64,000 nt of DNA from Clostridiales bacterium (lineage in GTDB: Bacteria > Bacillota > Clostridia > Clostridiales > Clostridiaceae), in the NCBI GenBank assembly GCA_012519845.1, contig JAAYPK010000102.1:23779-87778 (forward strand). Direction: 5' to 3'. This document shows, in pieces, positions 16,480 through 26,485 of this stretch; the stretch's first letter is position 1, and every line of letters starts with the position of its first letter. The position numbers and the translations under genes are program-made. Below the pieces are notes generated by a model. That model was not told the DNA's origin. It worked only from the letters and a program-made list of their open reading frames with translations, and made no database searches.

Positions 16480-17637
16480 CTAATTGTCCCAAAGTTTTTT
16501 ATAAATTATTTTCATATCATCTACTGATACATTTTTTCTTGTGTTAGATGGACTGCCACTATCAAAAGCATCCTTAGCCATCTTATCTATAGCTTCAAAA
16601 AATTTATCTTTATCAACTCCATACTCTTCTAAAGTAGGTATTTCACATTCCTTACAAATACCTTCTACAGCTTTTAAAAATGCTTTTGCAGCAATTTCAT
16701 CACTATCATTATTATCTGCTACTCCAATTTCCTTTCCTAATTGTGCAAATTTCTCATAAGCTCCATCTAAGGCAAAAGTCATACATTCTTTTAGTAACAT
16801 TGCATTAGATACCCCATGTGGTACATGAAATAATGCACCTATAGGCCTACTCATTCCATGAACTATTGTTACAGAAGAATTATTAAAACTTATTCCTGCC
16901 TCTAAAGCAGCTATAGACATTTCTTCTCTTGCTTTTTCATTACTACCATCTTTAAATACAATAGGCAAATACTTGAAAATTCTTTTTATAGCTGATACAG
17001 CATAAATATCTGTAATTGAAAAAGCTTTTTTAGAAGTATAAGACTCAATAGCATGAGTTAATGCATCTAATCCTGTTGCTGCAGTAACCTTTGGTGGTGC
17101 TGACATTGTAAATCTATAATCTACAATTGAAATTACAGGTAGTAATACGCTCCCCTTTAGTAACATTTTTATATTATTTTTTGTATCTGAAATTATTGTC
17201 ACTTGAGTTGCTTCTGAGCCTGTACCAGCAGTAGAAGGAATTGCAACTAATGGTGGAATTTTTTTTGTAATTACCTTACCATTATAGTCAGCAATTTTCC
17301 CTTCATTTGTAACCATTGCGCCTATGGCTTTAGCCGCATCTAGTGGACTTCCACCTCCAAACCCAATAATAAAATCACATTTTTCATTTTTATATAAAGC
17401 TAATCCTTCTTCAACCATTACATCGGTAGGTTCTCCTGTAATATCTGAAAATACTATAGCTTCTATTTCATTTTTATGTAGTAAGTCAGTTAACTCTTTA
17501 ATATAACCACCCTTAATCATTGACTTACCAGATACAATAAATGCTTTTTTACCTAATGAACATAAATCTTCTTCTGCTGCAATTAATGCATTTTCTCCCA
17601 TATAAATTATTCCTGGTGTAACTAATTTATTTGCCAT
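16480..17637 (-). CDS. Iron-containing alcohol dehydrogenase
   Basis: Group III (iron-type) NAD(P)-dependent alcohol dehydrogenase that in fermenters usually reduces an aldehyde. The nucleotide-binding turn is GFGGGSPLDAAKA at 92-104, and ligands for Fe or another divalent metal are Asp191, His195, His260 and His274 (GLDALTHAIESY; HGMSRPIGALFHVPHG). The length of 385 aa is normal. ATG 17637 follows AAGGGG and overlaps the stop codon of the preceding amidohydrolase (TAATG), so the two are translationally coupled. Next to a class III transaminase it would fit reduction of an amino-acid semialdehyde or sulfoacetaldehyde (as SarD/TauF do in taurine users), but specificity cannot be read from sequence. 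Confidence 0.92.
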   Translation of the reverse strand: MANKLVTPGIIYMGENALIAAEEDLCSLGKKAFIVSGKSMIKGGYIKELTDLLHKNEIEAIVFSDITGEPTDVMVEEGLALYKNEKCDFIIGFGGGSPLDAAKAIGAMVTNEGKIADYNGKVITKKIPPLVAIPSTAGTGSEATQVTIISDTKNNIKMLLKGSVLLPVISIVDYRFTMSAPPKVTAATGLDALTHAIESYTSKKAFSITDIYAVSAIKRIFKYLPIVFKDGSNEKAREEMSIAALEAGISFNNSSVTIVHGMSRPIGALFHVPHGVSNAMLLKECMTFALDGAYEKFAQLGKEIGVADNNDSDEIAAKAFLKAVEGICKECEIPTLEEYGVDKDKFFEAIDKMAKDAFDSGSPSNTRKNVSVDDMKIIYKKLWDN

Positions 17638-19274
17638 TATAAAACCCCTTTTCTTTCATAGACTATTTTTCCATCTATCATAGTCATATTTACTTTAATA
17701 TCCATAACCTTTTCTTTTGGATAAGATAATATATCCTCTGATAACACTACTATATCTGCTAACTTACCTTCTTCAATGCTTCCCTTAATATCTTCTTCAA
17801 AAGAAACATAAGCTCCATTATAAGTAAACATTCTAATAATATCTAATATATCTACTTTCTCTATTCCTCCACATTCCTCACCTGTTTTAATATCCATTCG
17901 ATTTATTGCTCCATATATAGTAAACATTGGATCAGGAAATGTAACAGGTGCATCTGACCCAATAGCTGTAATTATTCCTTCATTTATATATGTTTTTAGT
18001 GGAAACATTTTATTTACTCTTTTACCATAAAACCTATTATAGTCCTTTCCATTTATAGTTATAAATGCAGGGTTAGATACTGGAATTATTTTTAATTGTT
18101 TTATTTTTTTAATTATCTCATCATTAGTTAATGCGCAATGCTCTATTCTATGACGAGAATCCTCTACACTGTATTCATCATTAGCCTTTTCATAAGCATT
18201 AAGCATTAATTCTACAGCTTTATCTCCAACTGCATGAGCAGTCATTTGATATTTTGCCTTATGAACCTTAGTTACTATTTCATCAGCTTCTTCTTGCTCC
18301 CATACTTGTAACCCTTTTAAACTAGGATCATGACAATATGGCTCTTTTGTTGCACAAGATGGTCCACTAGTACTACCATCTGTCATTATTTTTACAGGTC
18401 CTAATTTAAATGAATCATTACCTATATTGGTATATAATCCTGTTTTTAAGAAATCATCTATATATTCCTTGCCTGATTCCTTACCAAACATATCAAAAAT
18501 CATAGGTCTAACTCTAATATCAATTAATTTGTCTAAAGTAGCCTTTTGTAATAGCCTTGTTGCATCTTTACCATAGCTACCTGCATCATGCACAGAGGTT
18601 ATTCCGTTTTCTATCATTATTTTATTAGCATTTTTAATTCCTCTTATTAAATCTTCTTCTGCAAAAACTACTTTCTTGCTAAGACTCATATGAGCAGTTT
18701 CCTTTAATAAGCCTGTCATTTCACCATTTTCATCTACAACAACTTCACCCTCTGCAAATAAATTTGGTGATGTAACTCCAGTAATTTTTAAAGCCTGCGA
18801 ATTATATACACCCATATGAGCACAACATCTAATACATTGAACTGGATTATCTGGTGCTACTTCATCAAAATCCTCTTTTGTTGGATGACGTTTTTCTAAA
18901 AGCTTGTTGTGATCATATCCAGATAATACAATCCATTCGCCCTTCTTTTTGTTTTTAACTTCTTCTTTAATTAATTTCTTTATGTCCTCTATTGAATTAA
19001 CATGATTGTAATCCACATTAATTACTCCATGGTCTAATAATCCGAAGATAATAAGATGAATATGCGCATCAATAAAACCTGGCATTAGTGTTTTTCCATT
19101 TATATCTATAACCTTTGTATTTTCACCAATATAGTCTTTAACTTCTTTATTACTTCCCACAAATGCTATTTTGTTATTGATTATTGCAACAGCTTCTTTT
19201 ATTGAATCCTCTTTATCAACTGTAATAACTTTTCCATTAATAAAAACAGTATCTGCATAGCATTCCTTCATCAT
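17637..19274 (-). CDS. YtcJ-type amidohydrolase (paralogue 2)
   Basis: Second YtcJ-family metal-dependent amidohydrolase of the island, closer to paralogue 3 than to paralogue 1 by eye. Motifs include FIDAHIHLIIFG (metal His-x-His), DGSTSGPSCATKEPYCHD, MTAHAVGDKAVE, RHRIEHCALTND and GSDAPVTFPDP. I chose ATG 19274, just past the stop of paralogue 3 and after GGGAG; the frame extends 14 codons further upstream into that gene without a ribosome site. The stop overlaps the dehydrogenase ATG. About 545 aa. It probably hydrolyses an amide; whether the paralogues differ in substrate is unknown. Confidence 0.88.
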   Translation of the reverse strand: MMKECYADTVFINGKVITVDKEDSIKEAVAIINNKIAFVGSNKEVKDYIGENTKVIDINGKTLMPGFIDAHIHLIIFGLLDHGVINVDYNHVNSIEDIKKLIKEEVKNKKKGEWIVLSGYDHNKLLEKRHPTKEDFDEVAPDNPVQCIRCCAHMGVYNSQALKITGVTSPNLFAEGEVVVDENGEMTGLLKETAHMSLSKKVVFAEEDLIRGIKNANKIMIENGITSVHDAGSYGKDATRLLQKATLDKLIDIRVRPMIFDMFGKESGKEYIDDFLKTGLYTNIGNDSFKLGPVKIMTDGSTSGPSCATKEPYCHDPSLKGLQVWEQEEADEIVTKVHKAKYQMTAHAVGDKAVELMLNAYEKANDEYSVEDSRHRIEHCALTNDEIIKKIKQLKIIPVSNPAFITINGKDYNRFYGKRVNKMFPLKTYINEGIITAIGSDAPVTFPDPMFTIYGAINRMDIKTGEECGGIEKVDILDIIRMFTYNGAYVSFEEDIKGSIEEGKLADIVVLSEDILSYPKEKVMDIKVNMTMIDGKIVYERKGVL

Positions 19275-19290
19275 ATAGTAAGCATCTCCC

Positions 19291-20916
19291 TTATCTTTCA
19301 TATAATATTTGTCCATCTATAACAGTCATATCTACTTTTATATCTTTTATATGTTCTGGTTCACTTTCTAATATATTTTCTTCAAGAACAACTAAATCTG
19401 CTAATTTACCTTCTTCTATGCTACCCTTAATATCTTCCTCAAAGCTAGCATAAGCTCCATTATATGTATAACATCTAATTGCATCAAGAATACTTATTTT
19501 TTGACATGGACCACATTCTTCATTATGGAACATATCCTTTCTAGTAACAGCTCCATATATTCCAAGCATAGGATTTTCATTTATTACACTACAATCTGAG
19601 CCAAAAGCAGTGATTATACCTTTTTCCTTATAGGTTTTAGCTGCAAACATATAATTTACACGATCACCGTAATAACGATTATAATCTGAACCATTTATAG
19701 TAAAGAAACCAGGATTTGAGATAGGAATAATATTTAAATTCTTAATTCTCTCAATTAATTTTTCATCTGTTAATCCACAATGTTCAATTCTATTTCTACT
19801 ACCCTTTACAGGATATTTATTTTCAACATATTCTAAAGCATTTATTACTTGCTCTACTGCTTTATCTCCTACTGCATGAGCAGTTAATTGAAATCCAGCT
19901 TTTTGAGCATCTAAAAATAATTCATTTATCTCTTCTTGCTTCCAATTTAATATCCCCTTTAAATTTGGATCATGGGAATAAGGTTCTCTTGTTGCACAGG
20001 AAGGTCCACTAGTACTTCCATCTAAAAGTATTTTGGCCGCTCCTATTTTAAAGTGCTCATTCCCCATTCCAGTATGTATTCCTGTTGATATATAATCATA
20101 TATCCACTTTTTACTTGCTTCTTTTCCTAATACATTATAAATAATTGCATAAACTCTTACAGGGAAGCTTCCCTCTTCTATTACATCTTGTAAATCTTTT
20201 ATATATTGTCCTCCATAGGTTCCGGCATCATGTATACTTGTAATACCAGTCTTTAACATTAATTGGCCATATGCTCTAAATCCTTCTTTTAATTCGTCAT
20301 CAGTATGACGTATATAACCCCATAATATATCATTAGGTGTTTCCTTTAGCAGCCCTGTTATATTTCCTTCTTCATCAACTACCACTTCACCTTTAGCAAA
20401 TTTATTAGGATCATCAATACCTGCTATTTCAAGAGCTTTGCTATTATACACACCCATATGTCCACAACATCTTACACATTGAACTGGATTATTTGGTGCC
20501 GCTTCATCTAAATCTTTTATTGTAGGATGTCTTTTTTCTAAAAGCTTATTTTGATCATATCCCCACAAACAAATCCATTCTCCAGGTTTCTTTTTTGCTG
20601 CATCCTCTTTAATTAATTTTTTAATTTCTTCAATAGATTTTGCCTTATCATAAGCTATATCTATGGTAGCTTTATAAAATAAACTATACATCATAAAATG
20701 CATGTGAGAATCAATAAATCCTGGACATAAACTTCTTCCTCTTAAGTCAATAATTTTAGTTTTATCATTAATATACTTTTTAACCTCATCATTACTTCCA
20801 ACTGCAAGTATTTTTTTCCCACTTGTTACTACAGCTTCTTTAATTTCATCTTTTTTATTAACTGTTATTACCTTTCCATTAATAAAGGCTATATCTGCAT
20901 ATTCATTGATTTTCAC
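19291..20916 (-). CDS. YtcJ-type amidohydrolase (paralogue 3)
   Basis: Third YtcJ-family amidohydrolase, 541 aa. Motifs follow the same order as in the other two: FIDSHMHFMMYS, LDGSTSGPSCATREPYSHD, LTAHAVGDKAVE, RNRIEHCGLTDE and AFGSDCSVINENP. The late motif has Cys where paralogues 1 and 2 read SDAP. Translation starts at GTG 20916 after GGAGATG. It directly follows the importer genes (22 bp after the ATPase stop), which argues that its substrate enters through that importer. High mutual similarity indicates duplication within the lineage. Confidence 0.88.
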   Translation of the reverse strand: MKINEYADIAFINGKVITVNKKDEIKEAVVTSGKKILAVGSNDEVKKYINDKTKIIDLRGRSLCPGFIDSHMHFMMYSLFYKATIDIAYDKAKSIEEIKKLIKEDAAKKKPGEWICLWGYDQNKLLEKRHPTIKDLDEAAPNNPVQCVRCCGHMGVYNSKALEIAGIDDPNKFAKGEVVVDEEGNITGLLKETPNDILWGYIRHTDDELKEGFRAYGQLMLKTGITSIHDAGTYGGQYIKDLQDVIEEGSFPVRVYAIIYNVLGKEASKKWIYDYISTGIHTGMGNEHFKIGAAKILLDGSTSGPSCATREPYSHDPNLKGILNWKQEEINELFLDAQKAGFQLTAHAVGDKAVEQVINALEYVENKYPVKGSRNRIEHCGLTDEKLIERIKNLNIIPISNPGFFTINGSDYNRYYGDRVNYMFAAKTYKEKGIITAFGSDCSVINENPMLGIYGAVTRKDMFHNEECGPCQKISILDAIRCYTYNGAYASFEEDIKGSIEEGKLADLVVLEENILESEPEHIKDIKVDMTVIDGQILYER

Positions 20917-20938
20917 TTAAAACATCTCCATTCAATTA

Positions 20939-21919
20939 TTATCTGCATAAATGACATTTTACATAATGTCCCTCTGATACCTTAATTCTATCCGGATCAT
21001 GTGATTTACAAATATCCTTTGCATATGGACATCTGTTATGAAACTTGCATCCACTTGGTGGATTCATTGGAGAAGGTATATCTCCTGTTAATGCAATTCT
21101 ATTACTCTTTACATGAGGGTTTGCTTCAGGGACAGCTGATAATAATGCTTTTGTATAAGGATGTAATGGATTTTTAAATAATTCATCTGTTGAAGCTTCC
21201 TCTACTATATTTCCAAGATACATAACCCCTATTCTGTCAGAAATGTATCTTACAACACTCATATTATGTGAAATAAATAAATAAGAAATATTCATATCCT
21301 TTTTTATATCATTTAATAAGTTAAGTACTTGAGATTGAATTGAAACATCAAGAGCTGAAACTGGTTCATCACAAACTATTATTTCTGGATTTAATACTAA
21401 CGCTCTGGCTAATCCAATACGTTGTTTTTGACCACCTGAAAATTCATGAGGATATCTATAGTATTGATCTATTCTAATTCCCACCTTCTCTAACATAGCC
21501 ATAGATAACTCTGTTCTTTCTTGATGATTTTTTCCTATTTTATTTATTTTTAATGCTTCCTCAACTATAGCTCCTACTGTTTTTCTTGGATTAAGAGATG
21601 AATATGGGTCTTGAAAAACCATTTGCATCTTTTGACGCATTGCCCTCATTTCCTTGGTGGAAACTTTAGTAATATCTTTTCCATGGAAGAATATTTCTCC
21701 ACTTGTTGGCTCTATTAATCTAAGAACTGAACGACCAGTTGTACTTTTTCCGCAACCAGATTCCCCTACAAGACTAAAAGTTTCATTTTTACCAATTGTA
21801 AAAGAAACATCACTAACTGCCTTAACTGACTTTGACATTTTTATCATCCCAGTTTTAACAGGGAATTCCTTACAAAGATGACGTACATCTAAAATATTAT
21901 TATTTTCAACGTTATTCAT
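20939..21919 (-). CDS. Oligopeptide/dipeptide ABC importer ATPase, OppF/DppF type
   Basis: Second ATPase of a peptide/nickel-class ABC importer. Walker A is [13 protein letters not shown], the signature is [14 protein letters not shown], and Walker B is [13 protein letters not shown] with the switch His in YLFISHNMS. The C-terminal oligopeptide-transporter extension ends with the cysteine-rich [17 protein letters not shown], which may bind an iron-sulfur cluster. I use ATG 21919 after AAGGTG; the GTG nine bases earlier lies in the ribosome site. It pairs with the ATPase encoded immediately upstream. 326 aa, normal length. Confidence 0.93.
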   Translation of the reverse strand: MNNVENNNILDVRHLCKEFPVKTGMIKMSKSVKAVSDVSFTIGKNETFSLVGESGCGKSTTGRSVLRLIEPTSGEIFFHGKDITKVSTKEMRAMRQKMQMVFQDPYSSLNPRKTVGAIVEEALKINKIGKNHQERTELSMAMLEKVGIRIDQYYRYPHEFSGGQKQRIGLARALVLNPEIIVCDEPVSALDVSIQSQVLNLLNDIKKDMNISYLFISHNMSVVRYISDRIGVMYLGNIVEEASTDELFKNPLHPYTKALLSAVPEANPHVKSNRIALTGDIPSPMNPPSGCKFHNRCPYAKDICKSHDPDRIKVSEGHYVKCHLCR

Positions 21920-21938
21920 ACTCTTCACCTTCTATTCA

Positions 21939-22913
21939 TCATTTACTATCCGCCATAAAACAGCGAACGCTTTGAGTTTCATTAATTTTTTTTATTTCTG
22001 GAGATTGAGATCTACATTTATCAGTAGCTTTTGGACATCTTTCACAAAAACGACATCCTTCTCCTAAGTCAGTTAATGCAGGAACAGTTCCCTTTATCAT
22101 ATAAAGTTTCTCATCCTTTTTAGTATCTAATGTTGGAATAGATTTTATTAAACCTTCAGTATACGGATGAAGTGGTCTATCAAAAATATCTTCAACAGTT
22201 CCTTCTTCAACTATTTGTCCCAAATACATTATTATTACCCTTTGGCAACTTTGAGCTACAACTCCTAAATCGTGTGTAATAAGCATAATTCCTGTATCAA
22301 ACTCTTTATTTAAATCTTTAATTAAATCCATAATTTGAGCTTGTATTGTAACGTCTAAAGCTGTTGTAGGCTCATCTGCAATTAACAATTTAGGTTGACA
22401 TGCTAGTGCCATTGCAATCATGGCACGTTGTCTCATTCCACCACTCATTTCATGGGGATAATTATGTACACGCTTGTTTGGTGCAGGTATTCCTGTTACC
22501 TTTAACATTTCCTCAGCTTTTGCCCACGCCTGTTCCTTAGTCATATTTTGATGAACTCTTAAAGCTTCAGCTATTTGATCTCCAACCTTAAATACTGGAT
22601 TTAAGGAGCTTAATGAATCTTGGAATATCATAGAAATATCATTTCCTCTTATTTTCTCCATATCAGCTGATGGCAATTTAAGCAAATCAGTTCCTTCAAA
22701 TAATATTTCTCCTTCATATTTTGCTAATTTTCTTTCATCATAAAGTCTCATTATAGATTGACTCGTAACACTTTTTCCACAACCTGACTCTCCAACTATT
22801 CCAACTATTTCTCCTTTATTTATAGAAAAGCTAACACCATCTACTGCTACAACCTTTCCTCTTATAGTTGTAAATGTTGTTTTTAAATTCTTTACTTCTA
22901 ATATCTTTTCCAT
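21939..22913 (-). CDS. Oligopeptide/dipeptide ABC importer ATPase, OppD/DppD type
   Basis: First ATPase of the importer. Walker A is [13 protein letters not shown], the signature is SGGMRQRAMIAMAL, and Walker B is LLIADEPTTALDVT, with ITHDLGVVAQ as the switch region. The C-terminal extension carries EGCRFCERCPKATDKC, again a four-cysteine motif. Start is ATG 22913 after GAGGGGGTG. It is separated from the permease gene by 16 bp and from the second ATPase by 19 bp. 324 aa. Confidence 0.93.
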   Translation of the reverse strand: MEKILEVKNLKTTFTTIRGKVVAVDGVSFSINKGEIVGIVGESGCGKSVTSQSIMRLYDERKLAKYEGEILFEGTDLLKLPSADMEKIRGNDISMIFQDSLSSLNPVFKVGDQIAEALRVHQNMTKEQAWAKAEEMLKVTGIPAPNKRVHNYPHEMSGGMRQRAMIAMALACQPKLLIADEPTTALDVTIQAQIMDLIKDLNKEFDTGIMLITHDLGVVAQSCQRVIIMYLGQIVEEGTVEDIFDRPLHPYTEGLIKSIPTLDTKKDEKLYMIKGTVPALTDLGEGCRFCERCPKATDKCRSQSPEIKKINETQSVRCFMADSK

Positions 22914-22929
22914 ATATTTCACCCCCTCA

Positions 22930-23820
22930 TTAATTTGATGATGGATCTATTACGTCTCTTATTCCATCTCCTAAAATATTAATTCCCATAACCAATACAA
23001 TCATTACTATACTTGGGAATAATGTTAACCACCATGAATTGAAGACATACTGTTTTGCTTCACTTAATATATTTCCCATACTTGGTAATGGTGCAGGTAT
23101 TCCTGCTCCTAAAAAGCTTAATGCTGCTTCTAAAATAATAGCTGTTGCAAATATATTTGTAGCTTGTACAATTACTGGTGATAAAGTGTTTGGTGCAATA
23201 TGACCAAATAAAACTCTTACCCAGCCAGCTCCTTGAGATTTAATAGCTTCAATATATGTCATTTCTTTAACTGTTAATGTTGAAGCTCTAGCAACTCTTG
23301 CTACAACAGGGGTATAAACTATGCTTAATGCAATTACAACATTTTTAGAATTACATCCTAAAGCTGACATTAATGCAATACCCATTAATATTGATGGTAT
23401 AGCCATCATACCTTCGCAAATTCTCATTATTATGTTATCCAAAAATGAAAAATAACCAGCTAACAATCCTAATATCATTCCTAAAACAAAGGTTATTGCG
23501 GCTGTAGCAGCTCCAATAAGTAATGATATCCTTATACCATACATAGTTCTATTTAATATATCCCTTCCGAATTCATCGGTCCCAAATAAATGCTGTCCTG
23601 ATGGTGCTTTAAAGGCATTGGCCGTATCCATTTCAATTGGTCCTTCCGGAAATACAATTGGTGCTAATATTGCAGCAATTACCATTAATAATGTTAAAAT
23701 TAATCCTATTAATGCCATTTTATTCTTAAAAAATGATTTTATTTTGATTTTTCTATTTTCCCAAATAGCAGCTTTTGCCACTTCAAAACTACTTTCTCTT
23801 TTTTCGCTTACATTAACCAT
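22930..23820 (-). CDS. Peptide-type ABC importer permease, OppC/DppC
   Basis: Inner-membrane permease. A cytoplasmic N-terminal tail is followed by a membrane segment near residues 35-55 and the OppC N-terminal motif GTDEFGRDILNRTMYGIRISLLIGA. The binding-protein-dependent permease loop EAIKSQGAGWVRVLFGHIAPN lies near residue 190 and contacts the ATPase. About six membrane segments. ATG 23820 follows AGGTGGG. 296 aa, typical. The partner permease is directly upstream. Confidence 0.93.
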   Translation of the reverse strand: MVNVSEKRESSFEVAKAAIWENRKIKIKSFFKNKMALIGLILTLLMVIAAILAPIVFPEGPIEMDTANAFKAPSGQHLFGTDEFGRDILNRTMYGIRISLLIGAATAAITFVLGMILGLLAGYFSFLDNIIMRICEGMMAIPSILMGIALMSALGCNSKNVVIALSIVYTPVVARVARASTLTVKEMTYIEAIKSQGAGWVRVLFGHIAPNTLSPVIVQATNIFATAIILEAALSFLGAGIPAPLPSMGNILSEAKQYVFNSWWLTLFPSIVMIVLVMGINILGDGIRDVIDPSSN

Positions 23821-23836
23821 TCCTTAACCCACCTTT

Positions 23837-24796
23837 CTATTTTGATTTATTTGTTACCCTGATTCTTGGATCTATAAATCCATAAGACACATCTACCAAT
23901 AGATTAATAATTACATAAAGTAAGCTTACAAATAATACTGCTCCTTGAATTACTGGATAATCTCTTTTTAATACTGAATCAACAATTAATTGTCCCATTC
24001 CTGGAATATTAAACATTGTTTCTAATACCGCAACACCTGCAATTAAAGATCCAAAACTTTGTCCAAGAATTGTTACAATTGTTGCTCCTGCATTTCTAAA
24101 TACATGCTTATATAAAATAACTTTTTCCTTAAGCCCTTTTGCTTTAGCTGTTTTTATATAATCCATTGATAGTATTTCAACGAAAGATGAACGAGTAATT
24201 CTCATAATTAATGCTGATTGAATCAACCCCATTGTTACACAAGGAATAACTAAATATCTAATATGATTAATTAATCCTCCCTTAGCAATTGTGATAAAAC
24301 CTGAAACTGGCAATATTCCTAAGAAAACACCAAATATAAGAATAAATATTAATCCTAATAAAAAGCTAGGCATTGACATACCTAATAGAGCTCCCATACT
24401 AGAAACAACATCTGTTGTTTGTCCTTTCTTTTTAGCTGCAGAAATACCTAAAGGAATACCTATTAATAACGCTATTAATTCTGACCAAAATGCTAATTCA
24501 AGAGATGGACCAATTCGTTCCATTAATGCACTTCCTACAGATTGATGTCTAAAATATGATTCTCCTAAATCTCCAGTAACTGCATTTTTAACCCACTTAA
24601 TATATTGAGTAGATAATGGATCATTTAGCCCCATTTCCTGTCTTAGTTCTTCTACTTGTTCTGTAGTTGCATCTGAACCAAGCATAGCTAAGGCTGGATC
24701 TCCAGACATTATATGAGTAATTGAAAAAATTACTATTGATAAAATAAATAAAGTAGTAATAACAGTAATAATTCTATTTAAAATATACCTACCCAT
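23837..24796 (-). CDS. Peptide-type ABC importer permease, OppB/DppB
   Basis: Inner-membrane permease with about six membrane segments. The N-terminal MGRYILNRIITVITTLFILS, the DPLSTQYIKWVKNAVTGDLG segment and the coupling loop DYIKTAKAKGLKEKVILYKHVFRNA are typical of OppB/DppB. I use ATG 24796 after AAGGAAG; the frame's GTG nine bases upstream sits within the ribosome site. A strong hairpin (24825-24850) separates it from the binding protein gene, consistent with making more binding protein than permease. Confidence 0.93.
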   Translation of the reverse strand: MGRYILNRIITVITTLFILSIVIFSITHIMSGDPALAMLGSDATTEQVEELRQEMGLNDPLSTQYIKWVKNAVTGDLGESYFRHQSVGSALMERIGPSLELAFWSELIALLIGIPLGISAAKKKGQTTDVVSSMGALLGMSMPSFLLGLIFILIFGVFLGILPVSGFITIAKGGLINHIRYLVIPCVTMGLIQSALIMRITRSSFVEILSMDYIKTAKAKGLKEKVILYKHVFRNAGATIVTILGQSFGSLIAGVAVLETMFNIPGMGQLIVDSVLKRDYPVIQGAVLFVSLLYVIINLLVDVSYGFIDPRIRVTNKSK

Positions 24797-24824
24797 TCCT
24801 TTCACTTCCTTAACTTATTATTAT

Positions 24825-24850
24825 GGGCTGTCGTATTTTTACAACAGCCC
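24825..24850 (-). terminator. Intercistronic hairpin between the binding protein and permease genes
   Basis: On the minus strand GGGCTGTTGT-aaaaa-TACGACAGCCC forms a G+C-rich stem but is followed by ATAATAATAAG instead of a U tract. It is more likely an mRNA-stabilising or partial-termination hairpin than a full terminator. Confidence 0.65.
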
Positions 24851-24869
24851 TGTTAGATTACTTAATAAA

Positions 24870-26459
24870 CTATTCTGACTTATAGCAATTGTAAATACAT
24901 TGACATTGCATTGAATGATAATCCTTTATAGCAGATGTAGTTGCATTTGCATAATAGCTATATCCTAATGGTACATATGAATATCTTCCAAATAAGTATT
25001 TTTGACATTCTTCCCATGCCTTTGTTGCATCTTCATCAGATGTAGCTTTATTTACTTTAGATAATAATTCTAAGAATTCTGGCCAAGTTGTCCATCCTTC
25101 ATCAGTTTGTGAAATAGTTCTTAATGAAACTGGTGCAGTAACTATTGGATAATCCATGAAGAATATATCATAAGTTCCTTTTGTCTTTTTATACTCAAGC
25201 ATTGTAGTCCAATCAACAACTTTTAAATCAACTGTTAATCCAAGCTTTTTAAGTTGTTCAACTAATACCATTGTTCCATTATAATGTTGTTGATAAACTT
25301 GGTTGGTTATAACCTTAATTGGAGTTCCATCATAATTTGATTCTGCTAATAATTGTTTAGCTTTATCCATATTTTTTGAATTTATTGCTTCTGTTCCAGC
25401 TGTTGTATACCATTTACTTCCTTCTGGCATCATACTAGGTGTTATATCTATATATTCTTTGGCTGGATATGCAGAATTCATTATTTCATCACAATCTAAG
25501 GCATATGTAATAGCACCTCTTAATTTTTCATTAGTTCCTAAAGTACCTTCAACTTTATTCATTATTATTCCTGTGTATCCCATTAAGCTCTTATCTAATT
25601 TAACATTTGAATTTGATTTTAAAGAAGCAACATCGTTATAACTAATATTACTTACAATATCATATTCTCCTGATTGAATTCCTGCAGTACGTATAGTTGA
25701 GTCAGTAATAAAGTGTAAATACACCTCTTTAAAGTAGATCTTCTTGTCTCCAGCTTCACCACTTAGTTCATATCCAGGACCTTCGTAATCATCATTATGT
25801 TCAAGTAATAAGTATTGATTTTGTTTCCATTCTTTGAATTTTAATGGTCCTGTTCCAATGTATTCAGATATACCTTTATCATCAGTTGCAGCTTCTACTA
25901 CTTCCTTAGGCATTATACAAGGGAATTGAGCTGGTGCTACCATAATACTTGGTAATAAGTAACAAGGTGATTGTAATGAAATCTTAACTGTTTTATCATC
26001 TACCTTTTCAAATTGTTCTCCATGAGTTATAAGTGATTTTACAGCACTATTTTTTGATAACCATCTATTTAATGATGCTACAACATCATCAGCAGTCATT
26101 GTTTTACCATTATGAAATTTTACTCCTTCACGTAAAACGAAAGTATATTCTGTATAGTCTGAATTTGCACTATAACTTTCTGCTAATTGACATTTAGGTT
26201 CATAATTTTCATCCATTTCAAATAAACCTTCAAAAATATATTTATTACAATCTCTAACAATTGCCCCTGTTGACATTAATGGATCTAATGTAGGTGGATC
26301 TGCATTAAGCCCTACTTTCAAAGTATCTGACATTTTTGGTTCTCCTGAAGCATCACCACTTCCTGAATTATCAGTCCCACCACAACCTGTTAATGAAACA
26401 ATCATAATACCACTAATAAGTAAACTTAATAACTTTTTACTTAACCCTATCTTTTTCAT
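24870..26459 (-). CDS. Peptide-type ABC importer binding lipoprotein (DppA/OppA family)
   Basis: Extracellular substrate-binding protein (SBP family 5) anchored by lipid. The signal peptide ends in the lipobox LTGC with Cys26 as the modified residue, followed by a flexible GGTDNSGSGD linker. The family signature lies in VLREGVKFHNGKTMTADDVVASLNRWL. Family members bind di- and oligopeptides, nickel chelates and other small amides, so the ligand is open. Start is ATG 26459 after GGAGAG; the ATG six bases upstream is too close to the ribosome site. 529 aa. The first gene of the importer, preceded by a terminator-like hairpin. Confidence 0.93.
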   Translation of the reverse strand: MKKIGLSKKLLSLLISGIMIVSLTGCGGTDNSGSGDASGEPKMSDTLKVGLNADPPTLDPLMSTGAIVRDCNKYIFEGLFEMDENYEPKCQLAESYSANSDYTEYTFVLREGVKFHNGKTMTADDVVASLNRWLSKNSAVKSLITHGEQFEKVDDKTVKISLQSPCYLLPSIMVAPAQFPCIMPKEVVEAATDDKGISEYIGTGPLKFKEWKQNQYLLLEHNDDYEGPGYELSGEAGDKKIYFKEVYLHFITDSTIRTAGIQSGEYDIVSNISYNDVASLKSNSNVKLDKSLMGYTGIIMNKVEGTLGTNEKLRGAITYALDCDEIMNSAYPAKEYIDITPSMMPEGSKWYTTAGTEAINSKNMDKAKQLLAESNYDGTPIKVITNQVYQQHYNGTMVLVEQLKKLGLTVDLKVVDWTTMLEYKKTKGTYDIFFMDYPIVTAPVSLRTISQTDEGWTTWPEFLELLSKVNKATSDEDATKAWEECQKYLFGRYSYVPLGYSYYANATTSAIKDYHSMQCQCIYNCYKSE

Positions 26460-26485
26460 AATCATCTCTCCTTTATATAAAATAA

